Shown one piece after another: positions 16,908 to 25,431 of a stretch of DNA of 64,000 nt. Position numbers and translations under genes: made by a program. The stretch's first letter is position 1, and each line of letters opens with the position of its first letter. A model generated the notes under the pieces. It did not search any database. It was not told the origin of the DNA and saw nothing but the letters and a program-made list of their open reading frames with translations. Source of the stretch: DATAEY01 sp045805565. GTDB lineage: Bacteria; Actinomycetota; Thermoleophilia; Solirubrobacterales; Solirubrobacteraceae. The DNA is taken from assembly GCA_045805565.1 (NCBI GenBank), contig JBJMKZ010000036.1, positions 1 through 64,000 of the forward strand. The letters run 5' to 3'.

Positions 16908-17570
16908 GTGACCACGCTGGCCGTCCTGCCGATCAAGCGCCTGAGGGCCGCCAAGCGCCGGCTCGACCCTGCCGTCAGCGCGCGGGCGCGCCGGGAGCTC
17001 GCCGCCGCCATGGCCGCCGACGTGCTCGACGCGCTGGGTCGGGTCGGCGGACTGGCCGGGGTCATCGCCGTCACCGGGGAGCCGGCGATCGCGCGGGCCG
17101 CCACCGCGGCGGGTGCCGAGACGATCGACGACGATCGCGACGCCGGACAGAGCGCCGCCGCCCGGCTGGGGATCTCGCGCGCCCTCGAACGCGGGGCTTC
17201 TCACGCGCTGCTGGTACCCGGTGACTGTCCCGTGCTCGAACCCGCCGAGCTGGAATCGCTGCTCGTCGGCGCCACGCCGGGGCGGTCGGTCGCCGTGGTC
17301 CCGGACCGCCACGGAACCGGCACCAACGGGCTGCTGCTCGCCCCTCCCGACGTGATCGCGCCCGCCTTCGGCCCCGCATCGTTCGACCGCCATGTCGACG
17401 CGGCCCGGCAGGCGGGCGCGGCCGTGCACGTCGAGCGGCTGCCCTCGCTCGCCCTGGATGTCGACACCGCGGGCGACCTGGTCGCGCTGCGAGCGGCGCT
17501 GTCGACCGCGCCGGCCGCCGCGCCACGCACTCGCGACGTCCTGGCGGCGGTGGCGTCCGGCGCCGCGTGA
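16908..17570 (+). CDS. cofC: 2-phospholactate/phosphoenolpyruvate guanylyltransferase (F420 biosynthesis)
   Basis: 220 residues starting at GTG with LAVLPIKRLRAAKRRLDP, the CofC/FbiD nucleotide-binding start, then HALLVPGDCPVLEPAEL and a GTGTNGLLLAPPD loop, and SLALDVDTAGDL near the end. It couples GTP with phosphoenolpyruvate (mycobacterial type) or 2-phospholactate (archaeal type) to make the donor used by CofD; the choice cannot be read with certainty here. It begins 4 bases after cofD. Confidence 0.92.
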   Translation: MTTLAVLPIKRLRAAKRRLDPAVSARARRELAAAMAADVLDALGRVGGLAGVIAVTGEPAIARAATAAGAETIDDDRDAGQSAAARLGISRALERGASHALLVPGDCPVLEPAELESLLVGATPGRSVAVVPDRHGTGTNGLLLAPPDVIAPAFGPASFDRHVDAARQAGAAVHVERLPSLALDVDTAGDLVALRAALSTAPAAAPRTRDVLAAVASGAA

Positions 17571-17574
17571 GCCC

Positions 17575-18330
17575 ATGAGCCTGTCAGCTCAGGCGCTGGG
17601 TGGGATTCCGGAGGTGACGCCGGGAGCCGACCTCGCGGCGCTGCTGATGGACGCCGCCGGCGCCGCCGGCGGGGTGGGAGACGGCGACGTGCTGGTCGTG
17701 GCGCACAAGGTCGTGTCCAAGGCCGAGGGGCGGCTGCGGGCGCTCGAGGAGATCCACCCCGGCGAGCGGGCCCGTCGCCTGGCGGCCGACCACGACAAGG
17801 ATCCGCGCCACGTGCAGGCGGTTCTGGACGAGGCGACCGAGCTGGTTCGCGCGGAGCGTGGTGTGCTCATCTGCCGCACCCGCCACGGGCTCGTGTGCGC
17901 CAACGCCGGGGTGGACGCCTCCAACGCGCCCGCGCCGGGGACCCTCGTCCTGCTGCCGAAGGACCCAGACGCGTCGGCACGGGCCCTGCGAGCGCGGTTG
18001 CGGGAGCTGACCGGCAGCCGCCCGGCCGTCCTGGTCACCGACTCGTTCGGGCGGGCATGGCGCCACGGCCAGTCCGAGGTGGCGATCGGCTGCGCCGGAC
18101 TGGCGCCGCTCGACGACTGGCGCGGGCGGCCCGATGCCGCGGGCCGGCCGCTGCGGGCGACCTGGATCGCGGTGGCCGACGAGGCGGCGGCGGCCGCCGA
18201 CCTCGTACGCAGCAAGGACTCGCGCGAGCCGGCGGTGCTGGTGCGCGGACTCGAGCGCTACGTCAGCGCGCACGACGGTCCCGGCGCCGCGAGCCTGCTG
18301 CGCCCACCCGCCGAGGACCTGTTTCGCTGA
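17575..18330 (+). CDS. cofE: F420-0:gamma-glutamyl ligase
   Basis: 251 residues. VVAHKVVSKAEGR at 41-53, CANAGVDASNAPAPG and VTDSFGRAWRHGQSEVAIG are CofE signatures. It adds gamma-linked glutamates to F420-0 with GTP. It is the stand-alone form, without the FMN-binding reductase domain of mycobacterial FbiB, so reduction of dehydro-F420-0, if needed, must be encoded elsewhere. Last dedicated gene of the operon. Confidence 0.94.
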   Translation: MSLSAQALGGIPEVTPGADLAALLMDAAGAAGGVGDGDVLVVAHKVVSKAEGRLRALEEIHPGERARRLAADHDKDPRHVQAVLDEATELVRAERGVLICRTRHGLVCANAGVDASNAPAPGTLVLLPKDPDASARALRARLRELTGSRPAVLVTDSFGRAWRHGQSEVAIGCAGLAPLDDWRGRPDAAGRPLRATWIAVADEAAAAADLVRSKDSREPAVLVRGLERYVSAHDGPGAASLLRPPAEDLFR

Positions 18331-18347
18331 CCCCGGCCGCGAAGCGC

Positions 18348-18353
18348 GATACT
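18348..18353 (+). promoter_or_regulatory. -10-like GATACT before the SnoaL-like gene
   Basis: GATACT is followed by 7 bases and the GTG at 18361, which suggests that this gene also has its own leaderless promoter after cofE. Confidence 0.35.
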
Positions 18354-18360
18354 GGACGCC

Positions 18361-18813
18361 GTGCCAGACGACAACGTCGAGATCGTCCGCCGCATCCTCG
18401 AGACCTGGAGGCGAGGCGAGTCGCCCGCGGCCGAGGGCCTGCTCGACGAGCAGGTCGAGTGGGTCAACGCGCCCGAGGCGGTGGAGCCCGGGACGCGCCG
18501 TGGGATCCGCGCCTTCGAGGCCGCCGCCGCGAGTGTCGTCGAGTCGTTCGAGAACGTTCGGCTCGAGGTCGACGAGCTCATCCCCTCCGGTGACCGCGTG
18601 CTGATGCTGGGCACCATCGTGGTGCGTGGACGCGAAAGCAGTGCCGAGCTGCGGCAGCGGGTTGCCCAGCTGTGGACGCTGCGCCAGGGACGGGCGCTGC
18701 GCGTCGAGTTGTTACTCGACCCCGAGCGGGCCCGGGCCGCGCTCGACTCGAAGCGGTCGCCGGAGACGAGCGCGCCGACGGCCGGGGATCAGGCCGCCAC
18801 CGGCAACTCGTAG
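18361..18813 (+). CDS. SnoaL-like (NTF2-fold) protein
   Basis: 150 residues starting VPDDNVEIVRRILETWRRGE, close to the starts of the array at the left end, with VEWVNAPEAVEPG and an ELLLDPERARAALD C-terminal helix. The last residues (SPETSAPTAGDQAATGNS) are low-complexity. Its 3' end overlaps the 3' end of the opposing fbiC by 25 bases. It follows cofE by 30 bases; whether it has any part in F420 metabolism is unknown. Confidence 0.8.
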   Translation: MPDDNVEIVRRILETWRRGESPAAEGLLDEQVEWVNAPEAVEPGTRRGIRAFEAAAASVVESFENVRLEVDELIPSGDRVLMLGTIVVRGRESSAELRQRVAQLWTLRQGRALRVELLLDPERARAALDSKRSPETSAPTAGDQAATGNS

Positions 18814-20999
18814 CGCCGCCTGATCCCGTAGAGGGTCGTGCGCTCGGCGGCCGGGCGCCCGGCGCGGTGGGCGGCGGCGACGAAGTCCTCGGCCTCCAGG
18901 CGCACGCCGTGGTAGGAGCCGGCCATGCGGGAGATCGACTCCTCCATCAGCGTCCCCCCCAGGTCGTTCACGCCCCACCGCAGCGCCTCGGTGGCGGCGT
19001 CCAGCCCCATCTTCACCCACGACGCCTGCAGGTTGCGCACCGTTCGACCGAGTGCCAGGCGGAACACCGCGGTGTGCTTGAGGTTCTCCTCGCGGGAGAT
19101 CTCCTCGATGCCGTGGGTGCGGCCGAGCAGAGTGTGGAAGGGGATGAACGACAGCGGCACGAACTCGGTGAACCCGCCCGTGCGCTCCTGGAGCTCTCGC
19201 ACGACCCGCATGTGCTCGGCCAGCTCCCAGGGCTCCTCGATGTGGCCGAACATGACGGTCACCGTCGAGGGCAGGCCCGCGGCATGCGAGGCCTCGATCA
19301 CCTCCACCCAGCGGCCCACCGGCAGCTTGTTGGGAGAGATGCGCTCCCTCACCCCGTCGTGCAGCACCTCGGCCGCCGTGCCGGGGGTGGAGTCGAGCCC
19401 GGCGGCCCGCAGCCGCTCGAACACCGCGATCGGGGCCAGCCCGGACACGTCGCACATGTGCGCGACCTCCATGGGCGAGTAGGCGTGCAGGTGGATGCCC
19501 GGCGCCGCCTGCTTGGCCAGGCGCAGCCAGGACTCGTAGTCCTCGAGCGTCCAGTCGGGATGGATGCCGGACTGCATGCAGATCTCGGTGGCCCCGAAGT
19601 CGACCGCCTCCCGCACCCGGCGCACGAACTCGTCGCGGTCGTGCTCGTAGGCGTCGGGCGAGCGCTTGCCCTGGCCGAAGCCGCAGAAGGCGCAGCCGAC
19701 GATGCAGATGTTGGACACGTTGATGTTGCGATTGACCACGAAGGTGACGGTCTCGCCGGCCAGCTCGGCGCGCAGCCCGTCGGCGGCGGCGCGCATCTCC
19801 TCGATCGCCTCCGGGCGGCGCTCGGCGAACAGAGCGGTCAGCTCGTCGGGGGACAGGCGACCGCCGTCGCGCGCCTTGTCGATCGCCCCCGGCACCAGGT
19901 CGGCGCGGACCCGCCGGTCCTGGCGGCGGCCGGAGCCGCGCCGCGGGATGAACGACCAGTAGCGGCGCTTGATGACGTCGAGGACGCCCTGCGCCATCCA
20001 GTCGGAGTCGATGAACTGGGGGTACACGCACAGCCGCTCGGTCAGCGCGAACCCATCGGCGGCCAGGCGCCGGCGCACCCGGTGGGGCGACGGAAACGGG
20101 TGCTCCGGCGAGATGTGATCGCCGTTGGCCGACAGGCCGCCCAGGTCGGTGGCGCCCTCGCGCACCAGCTCGAGCCACCAGTCGGCGAGGTTGGGAGGAA
20201 CCTGGATGCCGACGTCGGGCATCAGGCGCCGGCATTCGCGGACCAGCCGCCGCATGTCGTCGACGGTCACCTCGCAGGCCCAGTCGGGCAGCGGCAGGCT
20301 CGGCCCGTCCGCGACGCCGGTGCGCCAGTACTCGCGCGCCGCTCGGTCGGCGATCCGGGCGGGCTCACGGCCGTAGTAGGACTGGTGGGGGACGAAGTTC
20401 TGGAGGATCACCTCCTGGATATGGCCGTGGCGGCGGTGTGCCGCGGCCAGCGCCTCCAGCGAGGCGATCCGCTCGTCCTCGGTCTCCCCGATGCCCACCA
20501 GGATCCCGCTGGTGAACGGAATGCGCAGCTCGCCGGCGGCCTGGATGGTCTCCAGCCGGCGCGCGGGATGCTTGGTCGGCGAGCCCGCGTGCACGGTCTG
20601 CATGAGGCGCTCGGAGACGGACTCGAGCATCAGCCCCTGGGATGCGGTGACCTCGCGCAGGCGGGCGAGGTCCTCCCGCTCCAGCACCCCCAGGTTGGTG
20701 TGCGGGAGCATGCCCCGCTCGAGCGCCCGCTCACAGGTCCAGACCACGTAGGCCGTGAAGTCCCGGTGACCGTGATCGCGCAGCCGCGCAGCCACCTCCG
20801 GGTTGACCTCGGGCCGCTCGCCGGTCAGCACCAGCAGCTCCTTGACGTTGCGCCGGGCCGCCTCGTCGAGCATGCCCTCGACCTCTTCGGGCGTGTACAG
20901 GTGCGCCCGGTGAGTGGCGAACGCGCAGTACTTGCAATAGCAGCGACAGGTGCGCGACAGCGAGAGCGTCAGGTTGCGCGAGAAGGTGACCCGCCGCAT
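18789..20999 (-). CDS. fbiC: FO synthase, CofG-CofH fusion (F420 biosynthesis)
   Basis: 736 residues with two radical-SAM domains. The CofG half has Cys18-Cys22-Cys25 (TCRCYCKYCAF); the CofH half has Cys432-Cys436-Cys439 (NICIVGCAFCGFGQGK). Together they join tyrosine and a ribitylated pyrimidine to form FO, the F420 chromophore. It is shorter than mycobacterial FbiC (about 850 residues). The ATG ending at 20999 is preferred because TAGACT lies 8 bases before it; a GTG two codons earlier is possible. It faces the npdG-cofDCE operon. Confidence 0.95.
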   Translation of the reverse strand: MRRVTFSRNLTLSLSRTCRCYCKYCAFATHRAHLYTPEEVEGMLDEAARRNVKELLVLTGERPEVNPEVAARLRDHGHRDFTAYVVWTCERALERGMLPHTNLGVLEREDLARLREVTASQGLMLESVSERLMQTVHAGSPTKHPARRLETIQAAGELRIPFTSGILVGIGETEDERIASLEALAAAHRRHGHIQEVILQNFVPHQSYYGREPARIADRAAREYWRTGVADGPSLPLPDWACEVTVDDMRRLVRECRRLMPDVGIQVPPNLADWWLELVREGATDLGGLSANGDHISPEHPFPSPHRVRRRLAADGFALTERLCVYPQFIDSDWMAQGVLDVIKRRYWSFIPRRGSGRRQDRRVRADLVPGAIDKARDGGRLSPDELTALFAERRPEAIEEMRAAADGLRAELAGETVTFVVNRNINVSNICIVGCAFCGFGQGKRSPDAYEHDRDEFVRRVREAVDFGATEICMQSGIHPDWTLEDYESWLRLAKQAAPGIHLHAYSPMEVAHMCDVSGLAPIAVFERLRAAGLDSTPGTAAEVLHDGVRERISPNKLPVGRWVEVIEASHAAGLPSTVTVMFGHIEEPWELAEHMRVVRELQERTGGFTEFVPLSFIPFHTLLGRTHGIEEISREENLKHTAVFRLALGRTVRNLQASWVKMGLDAATEALRWGVNDLGGTLMEESISRMAGSYHGVRLEAEDFVAAAHRAGRPAAERTTLYGIRRRYELPVAA

Positions 21000-21007
21000 C
21001 GGCACAG

Positions 21008-21013
21008 AGTCTA
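21008..21013 (-). promoter_or_regulatory. -10-like TAGACT for fbiC
   Basis: Read leftward, TAGACT is followed by 8 bases and the ATG ending at 20999; no ribosome site is present, consistent with a leaderless mRNA. Confidence 0.4.
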
Positions 21014-21056
21014 GGCAGTGGCTGCGGGTGGCCGGGGCGGCAGCCGAACGCCGACC

Positions 21057-21782
21057 TCAGTCCAGCGTGTCGATCGGCCTGCGGGCGACCCGATCCTCGG
21101 GATCCAGCACCAGGGCCTTGTAGCCCTGCGCGGCGCCCAGCGCGCCCACCAGCGGACCGACGATGTAGATCCAGGCGTTCGAGAACTGGCCGCTGACCAA
21201 CGCCGGGCCGAACCAGCGGGCGGGGTTGAAACCGGCCCCGCTCAGCGGCGCCAGGGTCATGACCCCGAGGCCGAGCGAGATCCCGATGACCAGCCCGGCC
21301 CATGCCCGCTCGCCGCGGGGGTTGACCGCGGTGCCCATGATCGCCCACATGAGGACGAAGGTGCCGATCACCTCCGCCAGCAGGCCGGGGAGCGCGCGAC
21401 CCTGGAGGAGGGGCTCGGAGACGGCCGTGGCCCCGTAGGCGGCGGCCCGCCCGGGCTCCAGCAGCAGCAGCTTCACCACCAGCGCCGCCGCCACGCCGCC
21501 GACGATCTGGACGAGCCAGTAGACGCCGGCGTCGAACGGCGAGATCCGGCGCAGGGTGAGCAGGCCGAACGTCACCGCCGGATTGAAGTGGGCACCGGAC
21601 GTGCCTCCCAGCGTGTAGACCAGCAGCGCCAGCACGAACACGTGCACCAGCCCGATCACCGCGAAGTCGGTCGCCCCGACGCCGCTCGGAGAGCTGACGA
21701 CGACGATCGACGCGACGAAGAAGACGAGCAGGAAGGTGCCGAGGAATTCGGCGGCGTAGGCGGTCGGTCCCCGTTCTTCCAC
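21057..21782 (-). CDS. Aquaporin / MIP-family channel
   Basis: 241 residues, six membrane segments and two half-helices with NPA boxes at 67-69 (GAHFNPAVTF) and 186-188 (GAGFNPARWFGP), the MIP-family hallmark. The Arg after the second NPA is the selectivity-filter arginine. It allows passive passage of water or small neutral solutes. The GTG start is supported by an AAGGAGA ribosome site 6 bases upstream (21789-21795). Confidence 0.93.
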   Translation of the reverse strand: MEERGPTAYAAEFLGTFLLVFFVASIVVVSSPSGVGATDFAVIGLVHVFVLALLVYTLGGTSGAHFNPAVTFGLLTLRRISPFDAGVYWLVQIVGGVAAALVVKLLLLEPGRAAAYGATAVSEPLLQGRALPGLLAEVIGTFVLMWAIMGTAVNPRGERAWAGLVIGISLGLGVMTLAPLSGAGFNPARWFGPALVSGQFSNAWIYIVGPLVGALGAAQGYKALVLDPEDRVARRPIDTLD

Positions 21783-21823
21783 GGGCGATCTCCTTGGTAG
21801 CGAGGGCGGGAGCGGCGGCGATT

Positions 21824-22576
21824 CTATGGGCGGCGGCGGCTACCCGGTGACGCGCGCAGGAGGCGCGGGGCCAGCAGGCGGGCGCCGGCGATCAGCCCGT
21901 AGGGGCGTGGGACGTAACGCTCGGGCCGGCCCCGCAGGCCGGCGTCGACGATCGCCTCGGCGACCCGCTCCGGGCGAGACACCATCCAGCGCGTCAAGCG
22001 GCGCTTGACGAGCTGGCGCTGCGGAAAGCCCTCGGTGGCCACGAATCCCGGCAGCACCAGCCCCACGTGGACACCATGGCGGGCCTCCTCGAGCGCCAGC
22101 GCGTCGGTCCAGGCGGCGAGCGCCGCCTTGCTGGCTCCGTAGGCGCCCGCCCCTGGTCGCGCGACCCTGGCGGCCACGCTGGCCACGTTCACGATCGCGC
22201 TGGGCGCCGAGCCACGCAGGAGCGGAAGCACGGCCTCGGTGAGACGCACGACGGCGTTGAAGTTGACCTCCATGGTGTCGCGGACGTTCGCGTAGCCGCC
22301 CTCCTCGAAGCTGGCCCGCCAGGCGGCGCCCGCATTGTTGACCAGCAGGTCCAGCCGTCCGTGCTCGCGCGCCACGGTCTCGGCGATCGCGGTCGGCGCG
22401 TCCGGGTCCACCAGGTCGGCGGCGACCACCGTGGCCTCGCCGAGTTGAGAGGCAAGCGACCGCAGCCGTTCCTCGCGCCGTGCCACCAGCACCAGCGCGG
22501 CGGCGGGCTCGCGGGCCAGCCGGCGGGCCGTCGCCTCGCCGATGCCGCTCGACGCGCCTGTCACCAGCGCGATCAA
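21824..22576 (-). CDS. Short-chain dehydrogenase/reductase
   Basis: 250 residues from a TTG that overlaps the preceding stop (TTGA). TGASSGIG at 6-13, DLVDPD at 54-59, NNAG at 80-83 and catalytic Ser133, Tyr146, Lys150 are present. The C-terminal third (RWMVSRPERVAEAIVDAGLR) resembles classical SDRs acting on lipids or steroids. It is translationally coupled to a receiver-like protein, an unusual partner. Substrate unknown. Confidence 0.87.
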   Translation of the reverse strand: MIALVTGASSGIGEATARRLAREPAAALVLVARREERLRSLASQLGEATVVAADLVDPDAPTAIAETVAREHGRLDLLVNNAGAAWRASFEEGGYANVRDTMEVNFNAVVRLTEAVLPLLRGSAPSAIVNVASVAARVARPGAGAYGASKAALAAWTDALALEEARHGVHVGLVLPGFVATEGFPQRQLVKRRLTRWMVSRPERVAEAIVDAGLRGRPERYVPRPYGLIAGARLLAPRLLRASPGSRRRP

Positions 22577-22938
22577 CCCGAGTCCTCCAGCAGGGACTCG
22601 ACCAGCGCGAGGCCCTCGCGCGCCATCCGCGAGCGGGGCACGACGAGGTCGAAGCCCACCTCCTCGGCGCGCTGCCGGGTGGCGGTGTCGACGTGCGAGT
22701 AGAAGGCCAGGGTCGGCGTGCGCCTGAGCTCTCCCCCGGCGCGCATCGAGTCGACCAGCGTCGCCCCGTCGACCTCGTCGGTGGTGAGATCCACGACCAG
22801 CGCGTCGGCGTCCTGGGACCGCGCCCATGTCTCGTCCTCCTGGGAGCACAGCACGACCTGGTGGCCGGCGTCCTCGAGCATCGACGTCAGCCGCGAGCCG
22901 AACAGCAGGTCGGGCACCAGCGCGACGACACGGGCCAC
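22573..22938 (-). CDS. Receiver-like (CheY-fold) stand-alone domain, degenerate
   Basis: 121 residues. The alternating pattern VVALVPDLLFGSRL, ADALVVDLTTDE, TPTLAFYSHVD and FDLVVPRSRM follows the five beta-alpha units of a response-regulator receiver. Asp50 is at the phosphorylation position, but the conserved Lys after the last strand is Arg102 or absent and the acidic pair near the N-terminus is reduced to one Asp. No output domain and no histidine kinase nearby. It may act by protein binding only. Between an unknown gene and an SDR, all overlapping or touching. Confidence 0.65.
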   Translation of the reverse strand: MARVVALVPDLLFGSRLTSMLEDAGHQVVLCSQEDETWARSQDADALVVDLTTDEVDGATLVDSMRAGGELRRTPTLAFYSHVDTATRQRAEEVGFDLVVPRSRMAREGLALVESLLEDSG

Positions 22939-22939
22939 G

Positions 22940-23302
22940 CTACTGGGCCCGGAGCTTGCGGAACTGCCGGCGGATGGATTCCGGACGACCCCACATCGGC
23001 GTCACCTCAACCCGCCCGCTGCGCACCTCGCGTACCGCGAGCTCGGCCTCGATGCCCGCGTCGTCCAGCAGCTTCAGCGTGCCGTGGACGACGGGCGCCG
23101 CCGCCGCATGGCCGAAGCGGTGGGCGACCAGGATGCGCCAGTGCCAGTCGTGGCGAGAGTAGGGCTGCGCGTTGCAGGTGACCATGTAGACCGCGGCGTC
23201 CACGTAGCGCGTCTCGTCCTTGATCCGCAGATCCAGCTCCAGGTCGGTCCAGTCGTCGGGCAGCGACTCCACGATCTGCTCGAAGCGCTCGGCCAGGCCC
23301 AT
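22940..23302 (-). CDS. Conserved hypothetical protein, 120 residues
   Basis: A soluble, mixed alpha/beta protein (MGLAERFEQIVESLPDDWTD, then a WHWRILVAHRFGHAA segment and VEVTPMWGRPESIRRQ). No catalytic motif or membrane segment recognised. It starts the operon that continues, 1 base after its stop, with the receiver-like protein and the SDR. Base composition matches its neighbours. Confidence 0.7.
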   Translation of the reverse strand: MGLAERFEQIVESLPDDWTDLELDLRIKDETRYVDAAVYMVTCNAQPYSRHDWHWRILVAHRFGHAAAAPVVHGTLKLLDDAGIEAELAVREVRSGRVEVTPMWGRPESIRRQFRKLRAQ

Positions 23303-23323
23303 ATCCGTTGGCAGCCTAGCGGG

Positions 23324-23337
23324 CGGGCACCCGCCGC
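23324..23337 (-). terminator. GC hairpin downstream of mntH
   Basis: GGCGGG and CCCGCC separated by two bases, 17 bases after the mntH stop. There is no T-run, so it may be a weak or factor-dependent terminator. Confidence 0.25.
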
Positions 23338-23353
23338 CGGGCGGCCGGCTGCG

Positions 23354-24661
23354 CTATCCGAAGAAGGTCCGGTAGAGGAGGAAGAGGTTGAGGGCGATGA
23401 TCAGCGTCGCCACCATCGACGCAACCAGCGTGGTCAGGCGCCGGTTGGTCAGCGCTCCCATGATGTCGGCACGGCGCGTCAGCAGCAGCAGCGGTACGAG
23501 CGCGAACGGGATCCCGAACGACAGGACGACCTGGCTGAGCACCAGCGAGCGGGTCGGATCGAGCCCCACCGCGAGGACGATCAGAGCCGGCGTCATGGTG
23601 ACCATCCGCCGCAGGGCCAGGGGGATGCTGCGGCGGATGAACCCCTGCATGACGACCTGGCCGGCGTAGGTGCCCACGCTCGAGGAGGCGAAGCCGGAGG
23701 CCAGCAGCGCGAGGGCGAAGGCCAGCGCCGCCCCCGGTCCGGCCAGCGTCCCGAAGCCGGTGTACGCGCCCTCGATGGTGTCGACGCCGGTGCGCCCCGA
23801 GCCGTGGAACAGCGACGCGGCGATGATGAGCATCGACATGTTGATCAAGCCGGCGACGCCCATCGCGATCATCACGTCTATCCGCTGGTAGCGCAGCAGC
23901 CGCCGGCGCTCGTCCTCGTGCTGGACCGCGATCCGGTTCTGGGTCAGCGCCGAGTGCAGATAGATGACGTGGGGCATGACGGTGGCGCCGAGGATGCCGG
24001 TGGCCAGCAGGACCGAGTCGGTGCCCGCGAAGCCCGGGAGGAAGCCGCGCGCCACGGCGCCGGCGTCGGCGCCGATCCGCAAGGTGTCGTAGAGGAAGCC
24101 GAGCAGGATCACGCCCAGCAGCCCGGCGATGACCAGCTCGAAGCGACGATAGCCGTGGCTCTGCAGCGCCAGGATCCCGAACGCCACCACGCCGGTCATC
24201 ACCCCGGCCGCGAACAGGGGGACGCCGAACAGCAGGTTCAGCGCGATGGCCGCGCCGATGAACTCGGCCAGGTCGGTGGCCATCGCGATCAGCTCGGCCT
24301 GGATCCAGAGCCCCCAGGAGACGGGACGCGGGAAGTGCTCGCGGCACAGCTCGGGGAGGTTGCGCCCGGTGGACAGGCCGACCTTCGCCGACAGACTCTG
24401 GACCAGCATCGCCATCAGGTTGGCCGCGACGATGACCCACAGCAGCAGGTAGCCGAAGCTCGCCCCGCCCGAGATGTTGGTGGCGAAGTTGCCGGGGTCC
24501 ACGTAGGCGATCGCGGCGACGAAGGCCGGCCCGAGCAGGGCGATCGACCCGCGAAGGCGCCCGCGCGCCCGCAGCCGCTGTAGCGTGCTCGCACTCGGCG
24601 TGGGAAGGGCGACGGTCCCCGCGCCGCTCTCGCCCATGACCGGCGGCGGTGGCGGGTTCAT
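23354..24661 (-). CDS. mntH: Nramp-family Mn2+/Fe2+ transporter
   Basis: 435 residues, eleven or so membrane segments. The metal-binding DPGNFATN is at 55-62 and the second site motif ATVMPHVIYLHS lies in the sixth segment. Nramp proteins import divalent manganese or iron with protons. The ATG overlaps the end of the DtxR-type regulator (ATGA), so the two form one operon controlled by metal. Confidence 0.93.
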   Translation of the reverse strand: MNPPPPPVMGESGAGTVALPTPSASTLQRLRARGRLRGSIALLGPAFVAAIAYVDPGNFATNISGGASFGYLLLWVIVAANLMAMLVQSLSAKVGLSTGRNLPELCREHFPRPVSWGLWIQAELIAMATDLAEFIGAAIALNLLFGVPLFAAGVMTGVVAFGILALQSHGYRRFELVIAGLLGVILLGFLYDTLRIGADAGAVARGFLPGFAGTDSVLLATGILGATVMPHVIYLHSALTQNRIAVQHEDERRRLLRYQRIDVMIAMGVAGLINMSMLIIAASLFHGSGRTGVDTIEGAYTGFGTLAGPGAALAFALALLASGFASSSVGTYAGQVVMQGFIRRSIPLALRRMVTMTPALIVLAVGLDPTRSLVLSQVVLSFGIPFALVPLLLLTRRADIMGALTNRRLTTLVASMVATLIIALNLFLLYRTFFG

Positions 24662-25335
24662 CGGTCGACGTCCACCCGCATCGCGCTGGCCAGCCCGCCA
24701 CCCAGCACGTGGACCTCGGCGCCGAAGCGCGCGAAGACAGGACCGCCGAACGGCTGTCGCTCGAGCACCTCGAAGCGGTCACCCGGCGAGACGCCGCGGT
24801 CGGCGAGGTAGCGCAGCATCGCGGGGTCGGAATCGGAGATGCGGACGAAGGTCCCACGCTGGCCGCCCTGCAGGGAGTCCAGCGCCTCGGTGGTCCGCTC
24901 CTCGATCCGTCCGTCGCGGGTCGGGATCGGGTCGCCGTGGGGGTCGTGAGTCGGATCGCCCAGCTTGGCGGCGATGAGCTCCTCGAGGTCCTCGGAGAGG
25001 ACGTGCTCGAGGACCTCCGCCTCGTCGTGGACGCGATCCCACGGAACCCCGAGCGACTCCGCCAGGTACAGCTCGAGCAGCCGGTGATGCCGCAGGACCT
25101 CGAGCGCGAGACCCAGCCCGTCCGGGGTCAGGCGGACACCCCGGTAGGGAACGTGGGTGACCAGCCCCAACTCGTCCAGCCGCTTGACCATGCCCGAGGC
25201 GGACGCCGGGGTGACGCCGAGACGCTCGGCCAGCGCGTTGGTGGAGACGGCGCCCTCGCGCCGCGACTCGAGGGCGTAGATGGCCTTCGCGTAGTCCTGG
25301 ACGGCGGAGGATGCGCGGTCGACGACGGTCGTCAT
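24658..25335 (-). CDS. mntR: DtxR-family metal-dependent transcriptional regulator
   Basis: 225 residues: winged helix at about 10-65 (YAKAIYALESRREGAVSTNA, ERLGVTPASASGMVKRL), a metal-binding dimerisation region (HHRLLELYLAESLG, EAEVLEHVLSEDLEELI) and a C-terminal SH3/FeoA-like domain from about 150. It should bind DNA when loaded with Mn2+ or Fe2+. Coupled to mntH, it probably represses its own operon through the operator at 25350-25368. Symbol assigned from the mntH partner; an iron sensor (IdeR type) is the alternative. Confidence 0.9.
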   Translation of the reverse strand: MTTVVDRASSAVQDYAKAIYALESRREGAVSTNALAERLGVTPASASGMVKRLDELGLVTHVPYRGVRLTPDGLGLALEVLRHHRLLELYLAESLGVPWDRVHDEAEVLEHVLSEDLEELIAAKLGDPTHDPHGDPIPTRDGRIEERTTEALDSLQGGQRGTFVRISDSDPAMLRYLADRGVSPGDRFEVLERQPFGGPVFARFGAEVHVLGGGLASAMRVDVDR

Positions 25336-25349
25336 GGCTGCATCCTGCC

Positions 25350-25368
25350 TAGATTATGGCATACCTAA
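25350..25368 (-). promoter_or_regulatory. DtxR/MntR-type operator over a -10 element
   Basis: On the minus strand TTAGGTATGCCATAATCTA lies 14 bases before the mntR ATG. It matches the IdeR/DtxR box TWAGGTWAGSCTWACCTWA at 14 of 19 positions by my count, with the left half perfect. The CATAAT inside it (25353-25358) is a good -10 element, so repressor binding would block transcription. Confidence 0.6.
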
Positions 25369-25419
25369 ACCTCGATTGTGGCCACGCCTACTCATATCGG
25401 TCCTCGTTCGGCTGCCGGC

Positions 25420-25425
25420 TATCCT
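25420..25425 (+). promoter_or_regulatory. -10-like TATCCT for the YgfZ gene
   Basis: TATCCT is followed by 6 bases and the ATG at 25432, suggesting a leaderless mRNA. It lies in the 96-base divergent gap from mntR. Confidence 0.4.
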
Positions 25426-25431
25426 CGAACC

